From Candidatus Desulfarcum epimagneticum (GTDB taxonomy: Bacteria > Desulfobacterota > Desulfobacteria > Desulfobacterales > CR-1), in contig CAACVI010000049.1 of the NCBI GenBank assembly GCA_900659855.1, forward strand, positions 1 through 64,000: a stretch of DNA of 64,000 bases. Reading direction: 5' to 3'. Numbering within the stretch: position 1 is the stretch's first letter; every line of letters begins with the position of its first letter. The notes below the pieces were generated by a model. The model ran no database searches, was not told the DNA's origin, and saw nothing but the letters and a program-made list of their open reading frames with translations. Made by a program: the position numbers and the translations under genes. Below are positions 34,129-42,752 of the stretch, one piece after another.

Positions 34129-37068
34129 ATGCCCGCCTGTGTGTTAAAAAATGCCCGCGGCTTTAAAAATCAAAGGATCAAAACCGCCGCCCTGTCGGCG
34201 CTGATCCTGGCATGCCTGTTTTTCACCGGCGTTTCCCGGGCCGCCCAGGAGGCCCGGGCGCCCCAGTGGCCCCATGAAACCAGCGATCTCGCGCCCGATC
34301 CCCAGTCGGTTTACGGGCGTCTGGAAAACGGTTTCCGTTATGTTTTAATGAAAAACCGGGAGCCCAGGGACCGGGTGAGCGTTCATCTCAACGTCCAGGC
34401 CGGGTCTTTGAACGAGACGGGCCCGGAAAGGGGGCTGGCGCATTTTCTGGAGCACATGCTTTTCAGGGGCTCCGACTATTTTAAACCCGGGGAGCTGATC
34501 AAATATTTCCAGTCCATCGGAATGAGCTTCGGCCCGGATGTCAACGCCCACACCGGATTTGAGAAAACCGTGTATGACATTATTCTGCCCGACGGGTCCC
34601 AAAAAACCATCGCCAAAGCCCTTCTGGCGGCCAAGGACTTCGCGGCGGGGGCCCTTTTGCTGGACAAAGAGATCGACCGGGAGCGCAAGGTGGTCATCGC
34701 CGAGAAGCGAACCCGGGACTCCGTGGAATACCGGACCCTGGTGTCCTCCCTGGAATTTGAGTTTCCCGACGCCCTCATTTCCAGGCGTCTTCCCATCGGA
34801 ACCGAAGAGATCATCTCAAAAGCCGGCCGAAAAGAACTGAAAGCCTTCTACGAGACCTGGTACCGGCCCGACAACATGATCCTGGTCATGGTCGGGGATT
34901 TCGACTCGGAAATGGCCGGGGCTTTGATCCAAAACGAGTTTTCGTCCTTAAAGGCCCCGGCGGCGCCCATCCGGCGGCCCGACATCGGGGACATCCGCCA
35001 CAAAGGAATCAAGACCTTTTATCACCACGAAAAGGAGGCCGGCTCCACCACCGTGAGCATTGAGACCGCCCGGAAGGCGCCGGCGGCCCCGGACTCGGCG
35101 GCGCTTCGGAAAGACATCTTTGCGGCGGATCTGGCCGACGCCATCATCCGAAACCGCCTGGAGGCCCTCAAGGGGGAGCCGGGAACGCCCTTCACCTCGG
35201 CTTTCATCGATTCCGGGACCTATCTCAAAACCATCCGGTACTCGGAAATATACGCGGAATGCGAGCCTGAAAAATGGAAAGAATCCCTGGCCCTCATCGA
35301 GCAGACCCTCAGGGGGGCTTTGACCCACGGTTTCGCGTCCCATGAGCTGGACCGGGTGAAAAAAGATTTCGGCGCCATGCTGGAGCTGGGGGTGAAAAAG
35401 GCCGCCACACGAAACAGCCAGGGGCTGGCCCGGCAGATCATCTTCGCTTTGAACAACAACCAGGTGTTCATGTCCCCGGCCCAGAAAAAAGAGATGTTCG
35501 CGCCGCTTCTGAAATCCCTGACCTTAAAGGACATCCATGACGCCTTCCGGGAAACCTGGGAGGCGGACCATCGACTGGTCCTGGTGATGGGAAACGCCCG
35601 CCTGGCCGAAGGCCAAATCCCGCCGGAGCGCCGGATACACGATGAGATGGAAAAAAGCATGGCCTCATTTGTGGAAAAACCCAAAAAACTCGAAAAGCCC
35701 CGTTTCCCGTATCTTCCGGAGCCCGGGACGGCGGGGAAAATCGTGTCCAAAAAATGGATCCCCGATCTTGAGATCTTCCAGGTGGATTTCGCCAACCATG
35801 TCCGTTTGAACATCAAAAAAACCGATTTTGACGCCAACTCGGTCCAGGTGAACCTGACCTTCGGCGACGGCAAACTGTCCCAGCCCGCCGGAAAACCAGG
35901 CATCGCGATTCTGGCCGGGGCCGTGGTCAATGAAAGCGGTCTGGGCGCCCTGGACAAGGACGGTCTGGAGCGGGCCCTGTCCGGGAAAAACGCGTCCGTT
36001 CATTTCTACGTGGCCGAGGACTTCTTCGGACTGAAAGGGGAGGCCCCTCCTGAAGAAATCCCCCTTTTGTTTCAGCTTCTTCACGCCCACATCGCGGACC
36101 CGGCTTTTCGAAAAAAAGCCCACCGGCTTTCCATGGAGCGCTTCAGGCAGGATTACCGGCGGCTTTCCGCCACCATTGACGGGGCCGTAAAACTTCACGG
36201 GGAGCGTTTCTTTGCCGGCGGAGATGAAAAATTCGGCATTCCGGACAGCTTTGATGCGTTCTCAAAACTCTCCATTGACGACGTCATGGCCTGGGTGGAA
36301 CCCGCTTTGAGACACGACCCCATTGAAATATCCGTGGCCGGAGACGCGGACGTGGACCAGGTCATCAAGGCGGTGTCCCGATACATCGGAAGCCTGCCGG
36401 ACCGGAAAGGGTCCGGGTTGAAAAAACACCCGGGGCTGCCGCGGTTCCCGGAGGGCCAAATCCGGAAAATCACGGTCCCCACCCGTCTGCCCAAAGGTCT
36501 TTTGACCGTGGCCTGGCCCACTGAAGACATCTGGAACATCAAACGGGCCCGGGCGTTTTCCGTGCTGGGGGCTATTTTCTCCGAAAGGCTTCGGGTGAGA
36601 ATCCGGGAGACCCTGGGCGCCTCTTATTCCCCGGCGGCCTTCAACCAGTCCAGCAAAGTGTACCCCGAATACGGGCTTTTAAAAACCCTGGTTCACGCCG
36701 ACCCCGAAAAAATCAAAGTCATCCAAAGGGAAGTGACGAAAATCGCCGGGGATCTTTCCACCAATGGGGTGAGCGCCGACGAGCTTCAGCGGGCGGTGGA
36801 GCCCATCCTGGTGAGGCTCAAGGAGCTGAGGCGGAAAAACGCCTACTGGCTGGATATCGTCATGACCGGGTCGAGTAAATATCCCCGGCAGCTGGACTGG
36901 AGCCGGAGCATCATTGAGGATTACCAGTCTTTTGAGACGGATTACATATCGTCCCTGGCCAAAAAATACCTGGACAACGCCAGGGCGGCGGTTTTGACCA
37001 TTATCAGCGATCCCGGCGCGGAAGAAAACGCCGGGGAAATCGCGCCGCCGGCCCCGGATATTCCATAA
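34129..37068 (+). CDS. exported M16-family zinc metallopeptidase
   Basis: A 979-residue pitrilysin/PqqL-type peptidase. A signal peptide lies at residues about 18-38 (TAALSALILACLFFTG, ending SRAA). The inverted zinc motif HFLEH is at about 105-109 and the third ligand Glu lies in REDRERKVVIAEKR-like helix near 185. Four homologous M16 domains can be expected; the second half (YLPEPGTAGKIVSKKWIPDLEIFQVDF onward) is the inactive repeat, with RIRETLGASYSP near 825. It degrades peptides in the periplasm. A terminator follows. Confidence 0.9.
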   Translation: MPACVLKNARGFKNQRIKTAALSALILACLFFTGVSRAAQEARAPQWPHETSDLAPDPQSVYGRLENGFRYVLMKNREPRDRVSVHLNVQAGSLNETGPERGLAHFLEHMLFRGSDYFKPGELIKYFQSIGMSFGPDVNAHTGFEKTVYDIILPDGSQKTIAKALLAAKDFAAGALLLDKEIDRERKVVIAEKRTRDSVEYRTLVSSLEFEFPDALISRRLPIGTEEIISKAGRKELKAFYETWYRPDNMILVMVGDFDSEMAGALIQNEFSSLKAPAAPIRRPDIGDIRHKGIKTFYHHEKEAGSTTVSIETARKAPAAPDSAALRKDIFAADLADAIIRNRLEALKGEPGTPFTSAFIDSGTYLKTIRYSEIYAECEPEKWKESLALIEQTLRGALTHGFASHELDRVKKDFGAMLELGVKKAATRNSQGLARQIIFALNNNQVFMSPAQKKEMFAPLLKSLTLKDIHDAFRETWEADHRLVLVMGNARLAEGQIPPERRIHDEMEKSMASFVEKPKKLEKPRFPYLPEPGTAGKIVSKKWIPDLEIFQVDFANHVRLNIKKTDFDANSVQVNLTFGDGKLSQPAGKPGIAILAGAVVNESGLGALDKDGLERALSGKNASVHFYVAEDFFGLKGEAPPEEIPLLFQLLHAHIADPAFRKKAHRLSMERFRQDYRRLSATIDGAVKLHGERFFAGGDEKFGIPDSFDAFSKLSIDDVMAWVEPALRHDPIEISVAGDADVDQVIKAVSRYIGSLPDRKGSGLKKHPGLPRFPEGQIRKITVPTRLPKGLLTVAWPTEDIWNIKRARAFSVLGAIFSERLRVRIRETLGASYSPAAFNQSSKVYPEYGLLKTLVHADPEKIKVIQREVTKIAGDLSTNGVSADELQRAVEPILVRLKELRRKNAYWLDIVMTGSSKYPRQLDWSRSIIEDYQSFETDYISSLAKKYLDNARAAVLTIISDPGAEENAGEIAPPAPDIP

Positions 37069-37085
37069 ACGCGGCATAAACGCAA

Positions 37086-37130
37086 AAAGACCCGGCGCGC
37101 CTTTGTCCACGCCGGGTCTTTTTTTTTTTT
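37086..37130. terminator. strong intrinsic terminator between the M16 peptidase and valS
   Basis: AAAGACCCGGCG (37086-37097) pairs with CGCCGGGTCTTT (37110-37121) around a 12-base loop, followed by T to 37130. An A-run precedes the left arm, so it should stop both convergent transcripts. Confidence 0.9.
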
Positions 37131-37160
37131 GTAAAAACCGGTTAAAAAAAAACCGGGGCG

Positions 37161-39833
37161 TCACGCCTGTTTTTGTATTTTCAAAAGACTTTCTTTAAGC
37201 CTGTCGCGCTTTTCGAGCAAAAACCCGCGCTGGGTCCGGACCTTTTCCACAATATCCGCCGGGGCCCTGGCCAGAAATTTCTCATTGTCGAGCTTTGCGG
37301 AATGAACGGCCATCTCCCGCTCCAGTTTTTTGATCTCTTTCTCCAGACGCGCGGCCTCCTTTGAAAAATCCACCGCCCCTTCCAGGAAAACGAACAAGGC
37401 CGCGCCCTTGATCTCGGCCGAAGCGCTTTTCGGGGGTTTTTCGACCTCTCCCTTTTTCACCTCCAGGGATTTGAGCCGGGCCAGATTCAGCGCCATGTCC
37501 CGGCGCTTTAAAAGGGTTTTTTCAAAAAACGAATCCCGGGCGCAAACCAGCGCCTTGAGGGGAACGCCCGGGGAAATGTTCATCTCTCCCCGGATGTTTC
37601 GAACCGCCGTGATCACGTCCATGACCGCGTCCATCTCCCGGCCGGCCTCGGTCAGCGCCCCGGGAATCGGGGAGGGGGGCTCGGGGAAACGCTCATGGAT
37701 CAAAAACCCCTTTGAGTCCGACATCTTGTCCCATATCTCCTCGGTCACAAAGGGCATGAAGGGATGGAGCATGGTCACAATGGCCTTCAGGGTCGAAAAC
37801 AAAACGGCCGTCGCTGTTTTTTTGGCGTCGGGGTCGTCTCCGTAAAGGGCCGGTTTCACGGCCTCCAGATGCCAGTCGCAGAACTCGTGCCACACAAACT
37901 GATACAGCGCCGACGCCGCGTCGTTGAACCGGAGCTGGTCCAGGGCCTCGGACACCCGCGCCGCGGTTTCGTAAAGCCTGAGCGTGATCCAGCGGTCGGT
38001 CAAAGACATCTTTTCCAAAAGGGCGTCCGTCTCCATTTCCGATTCGGCGCCGTCCCGGTCCATATTCATCAAAACAAACCGGGCCGCGTTCCAGAGCTTG
38101 TTGACAAAATGGCGGTATCCCTCCACCCGTTTCTCAGACATCTTGATGTCCCGGCCCTGGGCCGCGAAGGCCGCCAGGGTAAAGCGAAAGGCGTCGGTCC
38201 CGTGCCGCTCGATGACCGACAGGGGATCGATGACGTTGCCTTTGGACTTGCTCATCTTTTTGCCCTCTTCGTCCCGGACCAGCGCGTGGACATACACGTC
38301 CCTAAACGGGACATCCCCCATGAAGTGGATCCCCATCATCATCATGCGCGCCACCCAGAAAAACAGGATGTCAAACCCGGTCACCAGGACCGAGGTGGGA
38401 TAAAAGGTCTTTAAAAGAGGCGTCTCATGGGGCCATCCCATGGTGGAAAAGGGCCACAGCGCCGAGCTGAACCAGGTGTCGAGCACATCGGATTCCTGCT
38501 CAAGCGAGGCGCTTTCGCAACGGGGGCATGAGGACGGGGTCTCGGCCTCCACGATGGTCTCCCCGCATTCGCCGCACGTCCAGGCCGGAATGCGGTGTCC
38601 CCACCATATCTGCCGGGACACGCACCAGTCCCGGATGTTGTCCATCCAGTCGAAATAGGTTTTCTCCCATGTTTTGGGGATGATCCGGGTCCGGCCGTCC
38701 CGGACGGCCTGGGCCGCTTTTTCCGCCAGGGGCTTTGCCTTCACAAACCACTGCCGGGACAAATTGGGCTCCACAACGGTCCGGCACCGGTAGCACCGGC
38801 CCACGCTGTGGTCGTGCGGCTCCGTCTTTTTGAGCGCGCCGACGGCCTTAAGTTCCTCAAGCGCCGCCTTGCGGCATTCAAAACGGTCCATGCCCTCAAA
38901 CCGGCCGGCGCCGGCCATCATCTTTCCGTCGTCGTCAATGACCTTCAGCTCCTCAAGGCCGTGGCGTCTGCCGATCTCAAAATCATTGGGATCATGGGCC
39001 GGGGTGACTTTAAGCCCCCCGGTTCCAAAGGACATGTCCACGTATTCGTCCCGGATCACCGGTATGCGGCGGCCGGCCAGGGGCAAAATCACCTCTTCGG
39101 CGGGCAAATCCCTGTGGCGCTCGTCATCGGGATGGACCGCCACCGCCGTGTCCCCGAACATGGTCTCCGGCCGGGTGGTGGCCACCACAATGCCGCCGGG
39201 GCCGTCCGGGAACGGGTATTCAATGTGGTAAAGGGCCCCGTCGGTCTCCTCATGCTCCACTTCCAGGTCGGCCAGGGCCGTGCGGCACCGGGGGCACCAG
39301 TTGATGATGTAATTCCCCCGGTAGATAAGACCCTCGTGATAAAGCCGGGCGAACACCGTCCGGACCGCCTCGGAAAGGCCCTGGTCCATGGTGAAGCGCT
39401 CCCGCTCCCAGTCGCAGGAGGCGCCCATGTGTTTGAGCTGGTTCACGATGGCGCCGCCGAACTTCTCCCGCCACTCCCACACGGCCTCGATGAATTTCTC
39501 CCGGCCCAGCTCGTGGCGGTCGGTGTTTTTTTCCGCCAGACTTCTTTCCACCACATTCTGGGTGGCGATGCCGGCGTGGTCCGTGCCCGGCATCCACAGC
39601 ACATTGTCGCCCTTCAGCCGTCTGTGGCGGCACAGGATGTCCTGCATCGTGTTATTCAGCGCGTGGCCCATGTGCAAAACCCCGGTCACATTGGGGGGCG
39701 GGATCACAATGGAGTACGCGGGTTTTTCGCTGGTTTCATCCGCGGAAAACAGCCGGCTCTCCTCCCATTTTTCCCGCCAGCGTTTTTCCACATCATGGGG
39801 CTCATATCCTTTGTCAGGCAGATTGGAACTCAT
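37161..39833 (-). CDS. valS: valyl-tRNA synthetase
   Basis: A class Ia synthetase of 890 residues, normal for bacteria. HMGHALNNT at about 56-64 is the HIGH motif and KKMSKSKGNVIDP at about 521 the KMSKS loop. The editing domain (about 190-350) has VATTRPETMFGDTAVAV. A zinc-type CGECGE/CPRC cluster lies near 415-435. The C-terminal coiled-coil arm (EAARLEKEIKKLEREM) binds tRNA-Val. It is preceded by a small acidic protein gene 24 bases upstream and ends at the shared terminator. Confidence 0.97.
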   Translation of the reverse strand: MSSNLPDKGYEPHDVEKRWREKWEESRLFSADETSEKPAYSIVIPPPNVTGVLHMGHALNNTMQDILCRHRRLKGDNVLWMPGTDHAGIATQNVVERSLAEKNTDRHELGREKFIEAVWEWREKFGGAIVNQLKHMGASCDWERERFTMDQGLSEAVRTVFARLYHEGLIYRGNYIINWCPRCRTALADLEVEHEETDGALYHIEYPFPDGPGGIVVATTRPETMFGDTAVAVHPDDERHRDLPAEEVILPLAGRRIPVIRDEYVDMSFGTGGLKVTPAHDPNDFEIGRRHGLEELKVIDDDGKMMAGAGRFEGMDRFECRKAALEELKAVGALKKTEPHDHSVGRCYRCRTVVEPNLSRQWFVKAKPLAEKAAQAVRDGRTRIIPKTWEKTYFDWMDNIRDWCVSRQIWWGHRIPAWTCGECGETIVEAETPSSCPRCESASLEQESDVLDTWFSSALWPFSTMGWPHETPLLKTFYPTSVLVTGFDILFFWVARMMMMGIHFMGDVPFRDVYVHALVRDEEGKKMSKSKGNVIDPLSVIERHGTDAFRFTLAAFAAQGRDIKMSEKRVEGYRHFVNKLWNAARFVLMNMDRDGAESEMETDALLEKMSLTDRWITLRLYETAARVSEALDQLRFNDAASALYQFVWHEFCDWHLEAVKPALYGDDPDAKKTATAVLFSTLKAIVTMLHPFMPFVTEEIWDKMSDSKGFLIHERFPEPPSPIPGALTEAGREMDAVMDVITAVRNIRGEMNISPGVPLKALVCARDSFFEKTLLKRRDMALNLARLKSLEVKKGEVEKPPKSASAEIKGAALFVFLEGAVDFSKEAARLEKEIKKLEREMAVHSAKLDNEKFLARAPADIVEKVRTQRGFLLEKRDRLKESLLKIQKQA

Positions 39834-39857
39834 AGGGCGTCGCGCTCCTTGCTTGGT

Positions 39858-40229
39858 CTATTTTTCCTGTTCGCTCACAACGCTTTTCAGAAGCGCCGAT
39901 ATCCGTTCGATTTCTTTTTCCACTGTTTTTTCAACGGCTTGAACCAACATTCCCTCGATTTTCTCCTGGAATATGTTTCGGATCACCCGTTCCAGGGCCT
40001 GTTCCACCTGCTTTTCCGAAAGCGCGACATCCTCCCCGGTCTGAGCCTCCGGGTCCCCCGGCGGCGCGTCCAGATCCCGGGGCGCTTCTCTCAAAGGCTC
40101 CGGTTCTTCGGGAAACTCCCCGCCGTCGTCATCGTCAAACACCACATCCACCAGATCGATAATCTCCCCCGGCTCCCCGTCCAGGGATTTCTCCTCCAGG
40201 GGGCCGCCCGGTCCGCTTTTATCGTCCAT
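39858..40229 (-). CDS. small acidic protein of unknown function (PopZ-like layout)
   Basis: A 123-residue protein with a very acidic, Pro-rich first half (DLVDVVFDDDDGGEFPEEPEP) and a helical C-terminal half (EQALERVIRNIFQEKIEGMLVQAVEKTVEKEIERISALL). This order, disordered acid stretch then short amphipathic oligomerising helices, resembles the polar organiser PopZ, but I cannot show homology. It is the first gene of the valS transcript, with its own promoter. No membrane or signal sequence is present. Confidence 0.7.
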   Translation of the reverse strand: MDDKSGPGGPLEEKSLDGEPGEIIDLVDVVFDDDDGGEFPEEPEPLREAPRDLDAPPGDPEAQTGEDVALSEKQVEQALERVIRNIFQEKIEGMLVQAVEKTVEKEIERISALLKSVVSEQEK

Positions 40230-40289
40230 TTTCCCAGCCTTTTAATAAAAATCAATTATTTTGAATGGTTAATCAAGAAAGGCTCTGAA

Positions 40290-40317
40290 AGTATCACAGG
40301 GCGGCCCCAGGTGTCAA
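40290..40317 (-). promoter_or_regulatory. candidate promoter of the acidic protein-valS unit
   Basis: On the minus strand TTGACA (40317-40312) and GATACT (40295-40290) are 16 bases apart, about 60 bases before the start at 40229. The rest of the 273-base gap up to the phosphatase-like gene (40318-40502) is AT-rich and holds no gene I can see. Confidence 0.45.
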
Positions 40318-40502
40318 GATTTTTGGGTCCGGAAGGATTTTTCCAAATGCCTGGCCTGAAACCTTCAAAAATAACCTTGGCAATCGGGGCGCTTTGCAAT
40401 GTATTAATTTTTTTGTATTTTTTATATCCCCTGCAGGGTTAACCGTCTGGATAGAAAAAAGCTCACTTTTGTCAGCAATCCCTTTACTCTCAGTCATTGC
40501 CC

Positions 40503-41324
40503 TTACCAGCTCAGAATCTCTTTCAGCATGGCTTTGAGTTTTGTGACACAATAGTCCATTCCCTGGTATCGCTCCAGATCAGCAATGTCTGAAACCATCG
40601 CCAGAGGGAGCTTTGCGTCGTCCGGATGATCGCTGCCATGAATCGTGCCGTGTCCGGCGTGGTCGCTGGTGATGATGAGAAGGTATCCTTTTTTTGATGT
40701 GATCAGCTCAACCAGAGAAGACAGACTCTCATCAATGAAAAACAGCTCTTCCATGTACCCTTTGGACAGCCAGCCTTCTGTCGGCCCTGTTCTATCCAGT
40801 CCGCCGACATGAAGAAAACAGAATTTTTTTCGGCCCGGCTTTTTGAAAAAGGCCTCCGCGTTTTCAACTGAAAAATCCGGATCCAACTTGTGTTGGTCAA
40901 CCGCGTCTGAAAGCAAAAACCCAAGTTTTTCTTTTGAGTAAAAAAAACCAGTGGAAAAACGGCTGGATTTCGCATGGTCAAAAATGGTTTTATGGCGGAT
41001 CTGATTCCAGCCGGGTTTCCAGGAGTTGTCCTTTCGGCCGCCCTTTCCGGGACCAACGCCGGAGAACATGGCCGCATGGCTTAATAACGTCAGGGGAGGG
41101 GAAACGCTTTGCCCCTTCATGGTAAAAACGCCTTTCTTCATGACCGAATGAATGGTTTTTGATGTCTTTTCCCCCAGCGCGTCCGGATGAAGCGCGTCTA
41201 TGGAAACAATTAAAACGGTTTCAATTTCCCCAGCCGGCGCCGGGCATGGCGACAATGCCAGGATCAGAATGATTACAATGAAAATCCCTTTACGTTTTTT
41301 GCCATTCATGCCCACAGGACTCAA
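40503..41324 (-). CDS. exported alkaline phosphatase/sulfatase-superfamily protein
   Basis: A 273-residue exported protein. The TTG at 41324 has AAGGAG six bases upstream and gives a signal peptide (KRKGIFIVIILILALSPCPAPA). Metal and nucleophile motifs of the alkaline phosphatase superfamily are visible: VSIDALHPD, SPPLTLLSHAAMFSG (Thr nucleophile), HVGGLDRTGPTEGW, TSDHAGHGTIHGSDHPDD. The last resembles nucleotide pyrophosphatase/phosphodiesterase-like proteins. The substrate is unknown. GC is lower than in the flanks, and it stands at the edge of an accessory patch. Confidence 0.78.
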   Translation of the reverse strand: MSPVGMNGKKRKGIFIVIILILALSPCPAPAGEIETVLIVSIDALHPDALGEKTSKTIHSVMKKGVFTMKGQSVSPPLTLLSHAAMFSGVGPGKGGRKDNSWKPGWNQIRHKTIFDHAKSSRFSTGFFYSKEKLGFLLSDAVDQHKLDPDFSVENAEAFFKKPGRKKFCFLHVGGLDRTGPTEGWLSKGYMEELFFIDESLSSLVELITSKKGYLLIITSDHAGHGTIHGSDHPDDAKLPLAMVSDIADLERYQGMDYCVTKLKAMLKEILSW

Positions 41325-41717
41325 AAGATTCTCCTTCCACTGACAATACTCTGGATCGCTGTTCCGCAAAAACAGCGCATTGGTCCGGCGCGCAGGCGCC
41401 TTAAGCGCGCCCCAAACGGATAAAATCTGAGTTTAAAATATTGAAACCGGCCGCCATCTTCCAATCACATTTTGTTCAATTTCCGGAAGTTTTGCCGCCG
41501 CGTTAATGGATGTTTTGATTGTCATATCGACCCAATACCACTTTGATTCAGTGGAGTCAATTTTTTATCCGATCTCCTGGGAACAATCCCTGCGCTGAAG
41601 GAGAGGGCGGGAACAGGATTTGCCTTTTAGCCCCCCATGTGTTAAGTTTCTTATAGATTGAACGTGAAATTCTTTCCCCCTTTCCGTTGAATTTCGCCCG
41701 GAGGAGGAGCGTCTGAA
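41325..41717. other. non-coding gap between divergent genes at the edge of the accessory patch
   Basis: No gene is supported here. There is a GC hairpin (GGCGCGC 41387-41393 with GCGCGCC 41405-41411) and otherwise AT-richer sequence. GGAGGAGG at about 41700 is the ribosome site of the next gene. Confidence 0.6.
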
Positions 41718-42017
41718 ATGAAGACCATGACCACGGAAGCGCTTGTTTCAAAACTGCGTGAATTAAAGCCTCATATCCTTTATAAATTCAGGGCTGAGGA
41801 GATTCGGCTTTTCGGCTCCCGCGTTAAAGGAGAGCAAAACGATCAAAGCGATGTCGACATCCTTGTGGACTTTAAAAATGAGGCAGATCTTTTTGATCTG
41901 ACCGGTCTGGCCATCTTTCTGGAAGACACGTTGAAACAAAAGATAGATGTCGTTCCCAAAAGGGCTTTAAGAAAAGAAATGAAAGACTCCATTTCTAATG
42001 AGGCGATACTCATATGA
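41718..42017 (+). CDS. MNT-type minimal nucleotidyltransferase (antitoxin of MNT-HEPN pair)
   Basis: A 99-residue minimal nucleotidyltransferase. The signature FGSRVKGEQNDQSDVDILVDF has the GS and D-x-D needed for catalysis. The C-terminus (SISNEAILI) matches the usual end of MntA-like antitoxins. In MNT-HEPN modules it adds AMP to the HEPN RNase toxin and blocks it. Here its partner is only a fragment. A strong ribosome site (GGAGGAGG) precedes the ATG; a second ATG lies three codons in. Confidence 0.85.
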   Translation: MKTMTTEALVSKLRELKPHILYKFRAEEIRLFGSRVKGEQNDQSDVDILVDFKNEADLFDLTGLAIFLEDTLKQKIDVVPKRALRKEMKDSISNEAILI

Positions 42018-42189
42018 TGAAATTCGACAACGGCATCCCAATACTCCCTGGAGGGAAATGGCGGGAATGAGAGATAAGCTCATTCATTTTTATTTTGGCG
42101 TTGATTATCAGCTTGTCTGCCAAACGGTCAAAGATCGTTTGCCCCGAATTCAATCAGAAATCAAGGACATTTATGACGAACTCATCTGA
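41998..42189 (+). pseudogene. HEPN-domain (DUF86) toxin, N-terminally truncated
   Basis: The readable part is RQRHPNTPWREMAGMRDKLIHFYF and VDYQLVCQTVKDRLPRIQSEI, which is the C-terminal half of a DUF86 HEPN protein including the R-x4-H ribonuclease motif (RDKLIH). About 60 N-terminal residues are missing. The frame opens only inside the MNT gene (ATG 41998), and the normal start next to the MNT stop (ATGATG, 42014-42019) is out of frame with it. An internal deletion near 42020 explains both facts. A short product might still be made, but a folded HEPN dimer is unlikely. Confidence 0.75.
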
Positions 42190-42262
42190 CCGTTTGCCCC
42201 GCGCTCCCTTTTCAGCTCGCCCGCAGGTCCGCTATTAATCGTGATGAAAACTGGAGAGTTGT

Positions 42263-42565
42263 ATGAAACCTGGAAAGAACGATATCCCTGTAAAGATTAA
42301 AATATCGGGACGACGGCTCGAGGAACTGCAAAAACACACATGGCACATGTGTGAAGCTTTTGGGCTGGACAGGAAGGTTGAAAATTACAAGGGCGTGAGA
42401 CCCATTTCATTTTACAGTTGGGATTTAGACTGCATTCTTGATGTGCTGGATATCGTTTTGAACGATGACAAAGAATACCCTGATAAAAAGGATGAAGGAT
42501 TCATCAAGTTGCATGAATTATATCTGGAACTTAAAAAAGCAAGCAAAAAAATATATCGAGATTAA
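42263..42565 (+). CDS. hypothetical protein in the accessory patch
   Basis: A 100-residue charged protein that I do not recognise. It begins KPGKNDIPVKIKISGRRLEELQKHTWHMCEAFGLDRKVENY and is probably helical, with a Lys-rich end. There is no signal or membrane segment. A ribosome site (GGAGAG at 42251-42256) precedes the ATG. Codon use is AT-richer than in core genes. It lies between the MNT-HEPN remnant and cyuA. The 187 bases after it contain nothing I can identify. Confidence 0.6.
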   Translation: MKPGKNDIPVKIKISGRRLEELQKHTWHMCEAFGLDRKVENYKGVRPISFYSWDLDCILDVLDIVLNDDKEYPDKKDEGFIKLHELYLELKKASKKIYRD

Positions 42566-42752
42566 AGGGGGTTAGGAACGATTTCAAATGCTTTTTGAAA
42601 TGTCGTATGCGCTGACATGCCTCTGATTGCGTCCAGATTTTCAGGTTGGATTGAGGAACGAAACCCAACATTGCATGCGCTTGGCGATAAAGCGATATAG
42701 GAAAATAATATTCCCGGCGGCTTCAAAATAAAGAACCCGGAGGAACCCCGAC

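Noticed and set aside
38595-40442. 615-codon plus-strand frame opposite valS
   Set aside because: It is the antisense shadow of valS and the acidic gene, with Pro/His/Arg-rich composition and no domain or ribosome site.
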